Positions 50,014 to 60,983 of a DNA stretch of 64,000 bases are shown one piece after another. Within the stretch, counting starts at the first letter, position 1. Each line of letters opens with the position of its first letter. The translations under genes were made by a program, and so were the position numbers. The stretch lies in assembly GCA_016209015.1 (NCBI GenBank), contig JACQWY010000021.1:186001-250000 (forward strand), written 5' to 3'. Source of the stretch: Gammaproteobacteria bacterium. Lineage in GTDB: Bacteria > Pseudomonadota > Gammaproteobacteria > Ga0077536. Under the pieces are notes generated by a model that saw only the letters and a program-made list of their open reading frames with translations, searched no databases and was not told where the DNA came from.

Positions 50014-50829
50014 TCAGATCCCGCAACACTGCAATTCGAACCACACCGTGTCCGGGGCCTGTTGCGGCCGCGAGTTCGTGCTCGGCTGGCTGAAGAAGCG
50101 CACGGTGAAGCGGTGCTTGCCGCCGCTGATTTCCGGGAACACGGTTTCCGAATCGGCGACTATGACGCGCACGAGCTGGCAGGGCAGATTACCGTCGAGC
50201 TGCTGCTGGTAGAAGCCGGCGGGCGCGCTCACGCGGCGCGGCATCGCGCTGTCCCGCACGAGCTTCAGTACCGTGCGCGTCGCGTCCTCGATAATCTTCA
50301 AATCCTGTACCCATTCCTCGAGCTGAGCATTGCGGACGTCCGCGCTGCGGCTCAGCCAGTAGTGGAACGCGGGCAGATCGAAATTGCAGGTCCCGCCGGG
50401 GATCGCGATGCGTTGCTTGATCTGACTGACGAGCTCGTTCTGGCGCAGCTTCGAACCGGGCTGACACGAGTTGAGCTTCAAGGCCTGGGCGATCGGCTCG
50501 ATCGCGGCGAGTGTCTTCTCGAGCGTATTCTGGTTGACGCTCGGATTGTTGCGGAGGGAGGAGAGGATCGCGGCGTGGCGCTCGATTTCCTTGATGAGCT
50601 CGCCCTTGATGTCGACCCGGCCGATCAGGTCCGTGATTTCGATCATGTTGATGATCGCCGCCCGGGCATCCCAGATCGTGTCCCGCTGCAGACAGTCGGC
50701 GATACCCCGGAACAGGTATTCCAGCCGCAGGACGTTGCGCATCCGCTCGTTCAGCGGCTGCTCGTACACCGTATGGGCATCCACCTCCGGGAACAGCTTG
50801 CTCTGCGCATTCGTTCCAGCATTCTGCAT
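50014..50829 (-). CDS. zapD: ZapD, Z-ring bundling protein
   Basis: A 271-residue cytoplasmic protein (E. coli ZapD: 247). The N-terminal helical domain shows VYEQPLNERMRNVLRLEYLF and DLIGRVDIKGELIKEIERH. The beta-rich C-terminal domain has FDLPAFHYWLSRS and the substrate-binding basic face. It cross-links FtsZ filaments through their C-terminal peptide. It follows coaE on the minus strand, as in E. coli, but the usual yacG is absent here. It converges on the Nudix-ThiE gene, with 38 nt between stops. Confidence 0.92.
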   Translation of the reverse strand: MQNAGTNAQSKLFPEVDAHTVYEQPLNERMRNVLRLEYLFRGIADCLQRDTIWDARAAIINMIEITDLIGRVDIKGELIKEIERHAAILSSLRNNPSVNQNTLEKTLAAIEPIAQALKLNSCQPGSKLRQNELVSQIKQRIAIPGGTCNFDLPAFHYWLSRSADVRNAQLEEWVQDLKIIEDATRTVLKLVRDSAMPRRVSAPAGFYQQQLDGNLPCQLVRVIVADSETVFPEISGGKHRFTVRFFSQPSTNSRPQQAPDTVWFELQCCGI

Positions 50830-50969
50830 GGGCTAAGGTCCTGTCCCGCCGGTTCTTGGCATTTTGCGCACGGCCCGCTGCGATCAGCCCGGAGGCGAGA
50901 GCAGGGCGGGTGCGCCGGTGTTCAGTGGCGTCTCGTGACGGCGAGGAGTGAAAGAGAGCGGCGGCGAGG

Positions 50970-51593
50970 CTAGTGGCCGCTCCGGGCAGCGGCGGCCGCG
51001 AGATCGAGATACCGGCGGTGGAGCTCGTCGACCCGATCGGCCAGACGGCTCACCTCGCCCGTATTGCTCACGACATCGTCGGCGCGCTGCAATCGCGCTT
51101 CACGAGAGGCTTGTGTGTTCATGATTGCTGCAACCTCGGCCGCTGTCAAATTATCCCGCTTCATGACGCGCTCGATCTGCGTCTCGACCGGGCAGTCGAC
51201 CACCAGCACCCGATCGATCCACGCGTAGCCCTTCTTCTCCACGAGCAGCGGAATGCAGAGCAGGCAGTAGGGCTCGACGATCTCGCCGAGCCGCGCTTCG
51301 AGCCGCTGCCGAATGCGCGGATGCAGGATTTCCTCGAGCCGCTTCAAGCGCGGCGCGTCGCCGAACACCATGCGCCGCAGTTGTCCCCGATCGAGCGCGC
51401 CATCGGCGCCGAGGATGGACGTCCCGAATTCGGCGACGAGCGCTGCGAGCCCGTCGCTGCCCGGTTCGACCACTTCCCGCGCGGCGACGTCGGCGTCGAG
51501 CACCGGCACGCCGCGGCGTTCGAACTCGCGTGCGACCGTGGACTTTCCGGAGCCGATGCCGCCGGTCACACCGATGACGTAGGGGCGCTTCAC
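50970..51593 (-). CDS. coaE: Dephospho-CoA kinase
   Basis: A 207-residue P-loop kinase (E. coli: 206) performing the last step of CoA synthesis. Walker A is GVTGGIGSGKSTVAREF. DADVAAREVVEPG and LLVEKKGYAWIDRVLVVDCP mark the CoA-binding lid, and RDNLTAAEVAAIMNTQ the nucleotide base region. Start GTG 51593 overlaps the pilD stop (GTGA). The reading frame runs far upstream, but that part is a shadow of pilD. Confidence 0.95.
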   Translation of the reverse strand: MKRPYVIGVTGGIGSGKSTVAREFERRGVPVLDADVAAREVVEPGSDGLAALVAEFGTSILGADGALDRGQLRRMVFGDAPRLKRLEEILHPRIRQRLEARLGEIVEPYCLLCIPLLVEKKGYAWIDRVLVVDCPVETQIERVMKRDNLTAAEVAAIMNTQASREARLQRADDVVSNTGEVSRLADRVDELHRRYLDLAAAAARSGH

Positions 51594-52459
51594 AAGCCGC
51601 CGCCCATACCGAGATAGGCGTGCAGAATCGTCGGGCCGAACAGGAGCGCGATCCAGCCGGCGATCGCGAGAAAGGGACCGAAGGGCAGCGGTACGTCGCG
51701 TCCGCGCCCTGCGAAGAAGATGAGGCTGCCGCCGATGATGGCGCCGACGACGGACGACAGCACGATGACGAGCGGGAGCTGTTGCCAGCCGAGCCACGCG
51801 CCCAGCATGCCGAGCAGCTTGAAGTCGCCGTAGCCCATTCCTTCCTTGCCGGTCACGAGCTTGAATCCCCAATACACGCACCACAGACTGAGATAGCCCG
51901 CCAGCGCACCGATCACGCTCGTCGGCAGGTCGGTGAATGCGCCGAACAGGTTCGCGATGATGCCGAGCCAGAGACCCGGTTGTGTGATTGCATCGGGAAG
52001 ATACTGCGTGTCGAAATCGATCGCGGCGAGTGCGATGAGCATCCAGGTCAGGACGGCGCCGAAGAGCGCCGCCGATCCGAAACCGAAATGCCAGGCGACC
52101 GCGGCGGTGGCGATGCCGCTCACGAATTCGACCGCGGGATAACGCGGCGAAATTTTTGCGCGGCAGCTCGCGCAGCGGCCGCCCAGCACGACGTAGCTCA
52201 CGATCGGTACGTTCTGCACGGCAGTGATCGGCGCCTTGCATTGCGGGCAACGGGAACGCGGCATGACGAGATCGAAGCGCTCGATCGTCTGCGCGCCGGC
52301 TCCGAAAGTCTCCTCGCACTCACTGCGCAGCGCGCGTTCCATCATGATCGGCAGGCGGTGTATGACGACGTTCAGGAAACTGCCGACGACGAGGCCCAGC
52401 ACGGCCATGACGGCGGTGAAGGCGAGCGGCGAGGTCGAGAGCAGATCGAGGAGAGCCAT
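51590..52459 (-). CDS. pilD: Type IV prepilin peptidase / N-methyltransferase
   Basis: A 289-residue inner-membrane protein (P. aeruginosa PilD: 290). It cleaves prepilin leaders and methylates the new N-terminus. The cytoplasmic zinc-binding loop has two CxxC pairs (CPQCKAP and CASCRAK). The aspartyl protease motifs are AIDFDTQYLPD and GMGYGDFKLLG. About seven further membrane helices are seen. It lies 74 nt downstream of pilC. The pilin gene itself is not in the window. Confidence 0.95.
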   Translation of the reverse strand: MALLDLLSTSPLAFTAVMAVLGLVVGSFLNVVIHRLPIMMERALRSECEETFGAGAQTIERFDLVMPRSRCPQCKAPITAVQNVPIVSYVVLGGRCASCRAKISPRYPAVEFVSGIATAAVAWHFGFGSAALFGAVLTWMLIALAAIDFDTQYLPDAITQPGLWLGIIANLFGAFTDLPTSVIGALAGYLSLWCVYWGFKLVTGKEGMGYGDFKLLGMLGAWLGWQQLPLVIVLSSVVGAIIGGSLIFFAGRGRDVPLPFGPFLAIAGWIALLFGPTILHAYLGMGGGL

Positions 52460-52533
52460 CAGGCGCGGGACGTCGCGGCGTGCCGCGCGCGGTGGCAGAT
52501 CACTTCAGCAGGTCTCGCAGCGGAGACGGGCGA

Positions 52534-53754
52534 TCAGACCACCTGGCCCATCTTGAAGATCGGGAGGTACATCGCGATCACGAGACCGCCGATGAGTACG
52601 CCGAGCACCGCCATGATGAGTGGTTCGAGCAGACTCGTGAGCGCGTCGACCGCGTCGTCCACTTCCTGCTCGTACCAGTCGGCGACCTTGGCGAGCATCG
52701 CGTCGAGCGCGCCGGATTCTTCACCGATGGCGATCATCTGCACCACCATGTTCGGGAACAGCCTGGTTTCACGCATCGAGACCTGGAGCTGCGTACCGGT
52801 CGCGATCTCGTCGCGCATCCTCATGACGGCATCGTAGTAGACGATGTTGCCGGTCGCGCCCGCGACCGAGCTCATCGCTTCGACGAGCGGCGTGCCCGCG
52901 GCGAACATCGTGGACAGCGTTCGCGCGAAGCGCGCGATAGCGGATTTGTTCAGGATGTCGCCGATGACCGGCAGCTTCAGCGACATGCGATCGATGAAGT
53001 GCGCGAAGCCCATCGAGCGCTTGCGCAACTGCCACAGGCCCGCGACCGTGCCGCCGACTAAGGCGATCAGGATGTACCAGTAGGACTGAAACCAGTTCGA
53101 CATGTCGATGACCATGCGCGTCAGGGCGGGCAGGTCGGCACCGAAACCCTTGAACAGATCCTCGAACTGCGGGATCACGTAGATCATGAGGATGCAGGTG
53201 ATGACGAACGCCACGACGATGACCGCGATCGGGTAGAAGAGCGCACCCTTGATCTTGCCCTTGAGGGCTTCGGTCTTCTCCATGTACGTCGCGAGCTTGT
53301 GCAGGATGTCTTCGAGAATACCCGCGTGCTCACCGGCGGTGACGAGGTTCACGTAGAGCTCGCTGAAGTGCTGAGGATGCTTCGAGAGAGCCTCGTTCAA
53401 CGAGCCGCCCGCCTCGATGTCCGACTTGATTTGCAGCACGAGCTGCTGCATCGCCTTGTTCTCGTGCCCGCGTCCGACGATCTCGAAGGACTGCACGAGC
53501 GGTACGCCGGAGGACATCATGGTCGCGAGCTGGCGACTGAAGACGGTGATGTCCTTGGTGGTGATCTTGCCGCCGCCCTCGGTGAACAGGGAGCGCTTCT
53601 TCTTCGCGACCTTCAGCGGGTTGACGCCCTGACGTCGCAGGGTGGCCTTGATGAGCTGGTCGTTCTGACCGGACATCTCGCCTTTGACGCGCTTGCCGTT
53701 CTTGTCCAGACCCTCCCAGACGTACATCTCGGACTTTACAGCAGCTTGCGCCAT
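52534..53754 (-). CDS. pilC: PilC, type IV pilus inner-membrane platform protein
   Basis: A 406-residue protein with two GspF domains (about residues 70-190 and 275-400). Each includes FSRQLATMMSSGVPL- or FARTLSTMFAAGTPL-type repeats, and there are three membrane segments. The N-terminal sequence YVWEGLDKNGKRVKGEMSG is typical of PilC. It couples the motor PilB to pilus assembly. Only three nt separate it from the pilB stop, so the two are co-expressed. Confidence 0.95.
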   Translation of the reverse strand: MAQAAVKSEMYVWEGLDKNGKRVKGEMSGQNDQLIKATLRRQGVNPLKVAKKKRSLFTEGGGKITTKDITVFSRQLATMMSSGVPLVQSFEIVGRGHENKAMQQLVLQIKSDIEAGGSLNEALSKHPQHFSELYVNLVTAGEHAGILEDILHKLATYMEKTEALKGKIKGALFYPIAVIVVAFVITCILMIYVIPQFEDLFKGFGADLPALTRMVIDMSNWFQSYWYILIALVGGTVAGLWQLRKRSMGFAHFIDRMSLKLPVIGDILNKSAIARFARTLSTMFAAGTPLVEAMSSVAGATGNIVYYDAVMRMRDEIATGTQLQVSMRETRLFPNMVVQMIAIGEESGALDAMLAKVADWYEQEVDDAVDALTSLLEPLIMAVLGVLIGGLVIAMYLPIFKMGQVV

Positions 53755-53757
53755 GGC

Positions 53758-55476
53758 TTACTCCATCGTTACGCGGTTGATCTCGGCGAGACTCGTGATG
53801 CCGCGCTTCGCTTTCTGCAGCCCCGACTTGCGGATATCCCAGATGCCCTCGGCGCGCGACTGATCGGCGAGCTGGACGGCGTTCGCGCCTTCCATGATGA
53901 GCCGCTTCATGGTGTCGGTGATCGGCATCACCTGGTAGATGCCGACGCGGCCCTTGTAGCCGGTCGGGCAATCCGCGTTGCCGATGCCCGGGCCGTACAG
54001 CTTCACGCCGTCCGCGATGTCCTCGTCCGTGTAGCCTTCGCCGCGCAGCGCTTCGGCCGGCAGATCGACAGGCACGCGGAAATCGGGATGCAGCCGGCGC
54101 GCGAGGCGCTGCGCCGTGATGAGGTTGATCGTCGTCGCGACGGCGAAGGCCTGCACGCCCATGTCCTGCAGACGCGTGAGCGTCTGCGGGCCATCGTTCG
54201 TGTGCAGGGTGGACATCACCATGTGACCGGTCTGCGCGGCCTTCACCGCGATCGAGGCCGTCTCGATGTCGCGGATCTCGCCGACCAGGATTACGTCCGG
54301 GTCCTGACGCAGGAAGGCTTTCAGCGCCTTCGCGAACGTCATGCCGGTCTTCTCGTCGACCTGCACCTGGTTCACGCCCGGCAGGTTGATTTCGACCGGG
54401 TCTTCCGCGGTGGAGATGTTGATGTCGTCGTTGTTCAGGATGTTGATGCCGGTGTAGAGCGAAACGGTCTTGCCGCTGCCCGTCGGACCGGTCACCAGGA
54501 ACATGCCGTAGGGCTTTTGCAGGTTCTTGAGGAACACCTCCTTCTGGAAGTCCTCGTAGCCGAGCTGATCGATGTTCAGCTTCGCGGCGTCGGAATCGAG
54601 GATACGCATCACCACCTTCTCGCCGTAGAGCGTGGGGCAGGTGCTGACGCGGAAGTCGATCGCCTTCGTCTTCGAGAGCTTCAGCTTGATGCGGCCGTCC
54701 TGCGGTACGCGGCGCTCGGAGACGTCGAGGCGCGACATGACCTTGATGCGCGCGGCGATCTTGAAGGCGAGCGCGAGCGGCGGTTTCGCGATTTCGGCGA
54801 GCATGCCGTCGACGCGGAAGCGCACGCGGTAGTACTTCTCGTAGGGCTCGAAGTGCAGGTCGGATGCGCCGCGCTTGATCGCGTCGAGCAGCACCTTGTT
54901 GACGAAGCGCACGACCGGCGCATCGTCGACCTCGGTCGATTCCTGCGCGGCTTCCTGCTGCGTGCCGACTTCGAGATCGTCGAGATTCTCGAAGTCGCTG
55001 TCCTGCATGTCGTTGAGGCCGGAGTCCTGGGCCGCGAGCGCTTTCTCGATGGCGCGGGCGAGCTTCGTCTCCTCGACGAGCACGGCCTCGGTGTTCGCGC
55101 CGAGATGGAACCGGATCTCGTCGAGCGCCTGCAGGTTCGTCGGATCGGACAGGCCGATGAACACGCGGTTGCCGCGTTTGAAGATCGGCAGTGCGTGATG
55201 GCGCTGGATGATCTCCTCGCTGACGAGCTTGACGACGTCGGGATCGATGTCGATGGAGTCGATGTCGAGGAGCGGGACGCCGAATTCCTGCGAGGCGGCG
55301 TGGGCGATGACCTTCGCGTCGCCGAGCTTGTTGTCGATCAGGAATTTGACGAACGGGATGCGGGCGCTGAGCGCGTCCTGGAAGGCCTGGGCAGCAGCCT
55401 TGTCGTCCAGCAGTCCGTCCGCGACCAGCTTGCGGGCGAGACCGCTGAGAGGCACTCGATTCGTCGTTACCGCCAC
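53758..55476 (-). CDS. pilB: PilB, type IV pilus extension ATPase
   Basis: A 572-residue hexameric ATPase (P. aeruginosa PilB: 566). Two N-terminal MshEN/GspE-N-like domains precede the motor. Walker A is VTGPTGSGKTVSLYT, the Asp box follows, Walker B is DPDVILVGEIRDIETA, and the His box is TGHMVMSTLHTND. The usual tetracysteine zinc site is degraded: LARRLHPDF lacks the first CxxC and GNADCPTGYKGRVGIY keeps a single Cys. The start GTG 55476 has GAGGGG about 10 nt upstream. It begins 141 nt after clpB, where its promoter should lie. Confidence 0.94.
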   Translation of the reverse strand: MAVTTNRVPLSGLARKLVADGLLDDKAAAQAFQDALSARIPFVKFLIDNKLGDAKVIAHAASQEFGVPLLDIDSIDIDPDVVKLVSEEIIQRHHALPIFKRGNRVFIGLSDPTNLQALDEIRFHLGANTEAVLVEETKLARAIEKALAAQDSGLNDMQDSDFENLDDLEVGTQQEAAQESTEVDDAPVVRFVNKVLLDAIKRGASDLHFEPYEKYYRVRFRVDGMLAEIAKPPLALAFKIAARIKVMSRLDVSERRVPQDGRIKLKLSKTKAIDFRVSTCPTLYGEKVVMRILDSDAAKLNIDQLGYEDFQKEVFLKNLQKPYGMFLVTGPTGSGKTVSLYTGINILNNDDINISTAEDPVEINLPGVNQVQVDEKTGMTFAKALKAFLRQDPDVILVGEIRDIETASIAVKAAQTGHMVMSTLHTNDGPQTLTRLQDMGVQAFAVATTINLITAQRLARRLHPDFRVPVDLPAEALRGEGYTDEDIADGVKLYGPGIGNADCPTGYKGRVGIYQVMPITDTMKRLIMEGANAVQLADQSRAEGIWDIRKSGLQKAKRGITSLAEINRVTME

Positions 55477-55617
55477 GTCTTATCGACCCCTCACCTGTCC
55501 GGGAGACACTGGCCAAAATGGTAGATGAATCGAGGGTAAATAGCTACCGGGCCTCCAGATTTCATGAGCCGTGAATCACGGCCGGAGAGCCGATGTGGCG
55601 CCCCGGCCGGTGTCGGG

Positions 55618-58197
<2,580 letters not shown>

Positions 58198-58230
58198 GAA
58201 GCGAACCTCGTGGAGTAATCCTTGGGCGCT

Positions 58231-58259
58231 AGATGGGGGCGCGCGGCGCTTCGATCAAG
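58231..58259 (-). promoter_or_regulatory. Sigma32 (heat shock) promoter of clpB
   Basis: On the minus strand CTTGAT (58259 to 58254) and CCCCATCT (58238 to 58231) stand 15 nt apart, closely matching the RpoH consensus CTTGAA-N13..15-CCCCATNT. Transcription would start near 58224, about 27 nt before the clpB ATG. It lies just after the pgeF stop, so clpB can be induced apart from rluD-pgeF. Confidence 0.75.
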
Positions 58260-58271
58260 CCGCGCGGTGTG

Positions 58272-59018
58272 TCAGCGCGTGTCGGCGGGCACCAGCCAGA
58301 CGAGGCTCGCCATGCGCCCGGTGACCGGCTCGCGACGATAGGAGTAGCAGCGATCGGCGGCCTCGAACGTGCATTCGGCGCTGCCGCCGATCCACCCGAC
58401 ACCGAGCGCGTCGAGCTGGAGGCGCGCGATCGCGGCGAGATCCGCGTACCACTGCCCGCCATCCTGCCTGAAGGCCGCGGCACACGCCGCATCGGCAGCG
58501 CAGAACGTGGCGCGCAGCTCGGGGCCGACGGCATAGGCGCGCGGCCCGATGCCGGGGCCGATCCAGGCGAGCAGCTCGCCGGGCGGCGTGCCGAGACGGA
58601 TGACCGTGGCCGCGACGATGCCGGCAGCGAGGCCGCGCCAGCCGGCGTGCACGGCCGCGACGCGCGTACCGGCGGCGTCGCAGAGGAGGATCGGCAGGCA
58701 ATCGGCGGTCAGCACCACACAGCAGTGACCCGGCACCGTCGCGAACGACGCGTCGGCCTGCGCCTCGGGCGGCGCGAGCGCGGCATCGACGATGGCCGTG
58801 CCGTGCACCTGGCGGAGCCAGACCGGCTCGCGCGGCAGCCCGAGCGCGACGCGCAGGCGCGCCCGGTTCGCGGCGACGGCTGCAGGTGCGTCGCCGACGT
58901 GGCTCGCGAGGTTGAAGCTCGCATAGGGTCCGGTGCTCACGCCGCCGGCTCGCCTCGTGACGGCGCCCCGTACCGTCGCGGGCGCCGGCCAGTCCGGCCG
59001 GATGACATCGATATTCAC
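58272..59018 (-). CDS. pgeF: PgeF (YfiH), purine nucleoside phosphorylase-like polyphenol oxidase-fold protein
   Basis: A 248-residue member of the laccase-domain family. The conserved metal/active-site signature is seen as VWLRQVHGTAIVD (His), CCVVLTADCLPILL (Cys) and VAAVHAGWRGLAAGI (His). The sequence ends WYADLAAIARLQL and ECTFEA...CYSYRRE. PgeF corrects misincorporated L-Ser/Gly in peptidoglycan precursors (an editing amidase role) and has purine nucleoside activity in some species. GTG 59018 overlaps the rluD stop; a longer start would add a basic low-complexity tail. Confidence 0.92.
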   Translation of the reverse strand: MNIDVIRPDWPAPATVRGAVTRRAGGVSTGPYASFNLASHVGDAPAAVAANRARLRVALGLPREPVWLRQVHGTAIVDAALAPPEAQADASFATVPGHCCVVLTADCLPILLCDAAGTRVAAVHAGWRGLAAGIVAATVIRLGTPPGELLAWIGPGIGPRAYAVGPELRATFCAADAACAAAFRQDGGQWYADLAAIARLQLDALGVGWIGGSAECTFEAADRCYSYRREPVTGRMASLVWLVPADTR

Positions 59019-59977
59019 GCCGGGACGGCGACGCGATCCGCTTCGAGCACCTCGAGCACGGCCTCGAAGTCCCCGGGCAGTGCGCATTCGAACGCGAGCG
59101 GCTCACCGGTCCGGGGATGCTCGAAGGCGATTTCGCGGGCGTGCAGCGCCTGGCGGTCGAACGCATCGAGCATCGCGACGAGCTCCGGGAGCGCGGCGGG
59201 CGGCAGTCGGCGCCGGCCGCCGTAGACGGGATCGCCGAGGATCGGATAGCCGATGTGCTGCATGTGGACGCGGATCTGATGCGTGCGGCCGGTCTCGAGC
59301 GTGAGCTCGACGTAAGTGTGGGCGCGGAAGCGTTTCAACACGCGATGATGCGTCACCGCCTCGCGTCCGCCTTCGCTGACGCGCATGCGCGTGCGATGGA
59401 CGCGGTCCCGCGAAATGGCGGCATCCACCGTGCCGCCGGCGACCATCACGCCGTTGACGATCGCGTGATAGCGGCGATGGATCTTTCGTCCCGACATCGC
59501 CGCCGTCAGCGTCTGGAAGGCGGCCGGCGTGCGGGCGACGACGAGCAGGCCCGAGGTGTCCTTGTCGAGGCGGTGGATGAGCCCCGCGCGCGGCAGCTCG
59601 GCGAGCTTCGGATAGCGATGGAGCAGGCCGTTGACGAGCGTCCGGCCGGGATTGCCCGCACCGGGATGCACGACGAGGCCTGCGGGCTTGTTCACGACGA
59701 TCACGTCGCGATCGGCGTGGACGACCTCGAAATCGACCTTCTCGCGCGCGAGGTGCCCGGTGGCCGCGAGCGTGACTTCGAGCGCCACCTCGTCGCCGGC
59801 CCGGACCGGGTCGCGCGGCCGGCGGGTCGCGCCGTTGACGAGGACCCGGCCTTCCTCGATCAGCATTTTCAGGAGCGTGCGCGAATAGTCGGCGAGCAGC
59901 TCGGACAGGGCCCGGTCGAGGCGCGCGCCGGCGAGCGTCTCGGGGATGATCAATTGATGGGTGCGAACCTCGGACAT
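59015..59977 (-). CDS. rluD: 23S rRNA pseudouridine synthase RluD
   Basis: A 320-residue enzyme (E. coli RluD: 326). It has an N-terminal S4 RNA-binding domain (GARLDRALSELLADYSRTLLKMLI) and the RluA-type catalytic domain with GLIHRLDKDTSGLLVVAR, whose Asp is the nucleophile. VELTLETGRTHQIRVHM is the substrate-binding motif. It makes pseudouridines in helix 69 of 23S rRNA. The start at 59977 is preferred; the frame extends 56 codons upstream, but without homology. It diverges from bamD. Confidence 0.95.
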   Translation of the reverse strand: MSEVRTHQLIIPETLAGARLDRALSELLADYSRTLLKMLIEEGRVLVNGATRRPRDPVRAGDEVALEVTLAATGHLAREKVDFEVVHADRDVIVVNKPAGLVVHPGAGNPGRTLVNGLLHRYPKLAELPRAGLIHRLDKDTSGLLVVARTPAAFQTLTAAMSGRKIHRRYHAIVNGVMVAGGTVDAAISRDRVHRTRMRVSEGGREAVTHHRVLKRFRAHTYVELTLETGRTHQIRVHMQHIGYPILGDPVYGGRRRLPPAALPELVAMLDAFDRQALHAREIAFEHPRTGEPLAFECALPGDFEAVLEVLEADRVAVPA

Positions 59978-60056
59978 GCTGCGAAGTCTATCAGCTCGCC
60001 ACGGGGGCCGGCCGGGCCGCGGCGGCCTGCCGGGCGTCCGCGGGTCTCCTCCCGGA

Positions 60057-60085
60057 TTGGTCATCGCACCCCGAGCGCCTACAAT
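60057..60085 (+). promoter_or_regulatory. bamD promoter, sigma70 type
   Basis: TTGGTC (60057-60062) and TACAAT (60080-60085) are 17 nt apart in the 161-nt gap between the divergent rluD and bamD starts. The leader would be about 47 nt. Confidence 0.6.
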
Positions 60086-60138
60086 AGCCGGCTCGCGGGG
60101 CCCCGGCCCGGCATCGACTATCATCGGACACAGCCATT

Positions 60139-60936
60139 TTGACAACGAAATCCGCTCTCAGCCGCCTCGCCATCCTGTTCTGCGCCCTCGGTCTCCTGAG
60201 CGGTTGCGGCCTGTTCGGCGACAAGGACAAGGACGACGCCTCGAACTGGCCGGAGAAGAAACTCTACTTCGCCGGCAAGGATCGCATGGCCTCCGGATCG
60301 TGCAACGGCGCGATCGACTACTACGAGAAGCTCCAGTCGCGCTATCCGTTCGGCCCCTATGCGGCGCAGGCCCAGCTCGAGCTCGCCTACTGCTATTACA
60401 AGAGCGACGAGAGCGCTTCCGCCATCGCGGCCATCGATCGCTTCCTGAAGCTGAACCCGACGCACTCCGCGACCGACTACGCCTACTACCTGCGCGGCCT
60501 CATCAACTTCAACTCGGGGCAGGGCCTGACGGAGCGCTTCATCCCGCGCGATCCCTCGCAGCGCGATCCGGGTGCGGCGCTGCAGTCGTTCAACGACTTC
60601 AGCGAAGTCATCAAGCGCTTCCCCGACAGCCGTTACGTGCGGGACTCGCAGCTCCGTATGAAGCACCTGCGCAACATCCTCTCCCAGCACGAGGTGAACG
60701 TCGCGAACTACTACATGCGCCGCGGCGCGTTCGTCGCGGCCGCGAACCGCGCGCGCTACGTCGTGGAGAATTATCAGCAGACGCCGGCGATGCCGGAGGC
60801 GCTCGTCGTGCTGGCGAAGGCCTACAAGATCCTCGAGCTCGACGATCTGTCGTCCGATGCGCTGCGCGTGCTGGAGACGAACTACCCGAATCATCCGGGC
60901 ATCGAGGAAGTGAAGCGCACGCGCGTGCGCGAGTGA
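60139..60936 (+). CDS. bamD: BamD, outer-membrane protein assembly lipoprotein
   Basis: A 265-residue lipoprotein (E. coli BamD: 245), an essential part of the BAM complex. The signal peptide ends in the lipobox LLSGC. Five TPR-like repeats follow, including YYEKLQSRYPFGPYAAQAQLELAYCYY and the later VANYYMRRGAFVAAANRARY. The start is TTG 60139: no ATG or GTG gives the signal peptide, and the Shine-Dalgarno (CGGA) is poor, so expression may be set partly by the rare start. It lies opposite rluD, the arrangement also found in E. coli. Confidence 0.95.
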   Translation: MTTKSALSRLAILFCALGLLSGCGLFGDKDKDDASNWPEKKLYFAGKDRMASGSCNGAIDYYEKLQSRYPFGPYAAQAQLELAYCYYKSDESASAIAAIDRFLKLNPTHSATDYAYYLRGLINFNSGQGLTERFIPRDPSQRDPGAALQSFNDFSEVIKRFPDSRYVRDSQLRMKHLRNILSQHEVNVANYYMRRGAFVAAANRARYVVENYQQTPAMPEALVVLAKAYKILELDDLSSDALRVLETNYPNHPGIEEVKRTRVRE

Positions 60937-60943
60937 TTCGACG

Positions 60944-60967
60944 AAGCTCCGAACGCCTTCGGAGCTT
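60944..60967. terminator. Hairpin terminator between bamD and nadE
   Basis: A perfect 10-bp stem AAGCTCCGAA / TTCGGAGCTT with loop CGCC sits between convergent stops, 7 nt after bamD. No T run follows, so it may act mainly as an RNA-stabilising or Rho-assisted end. The stem resembles the terminal hairpin of the MITE (AAGCTCTGAA..TTCAGAGCTT). Confidence 0.55.
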
Positions 60968-60983
60968 GCCCGGCCCCGCCGGC

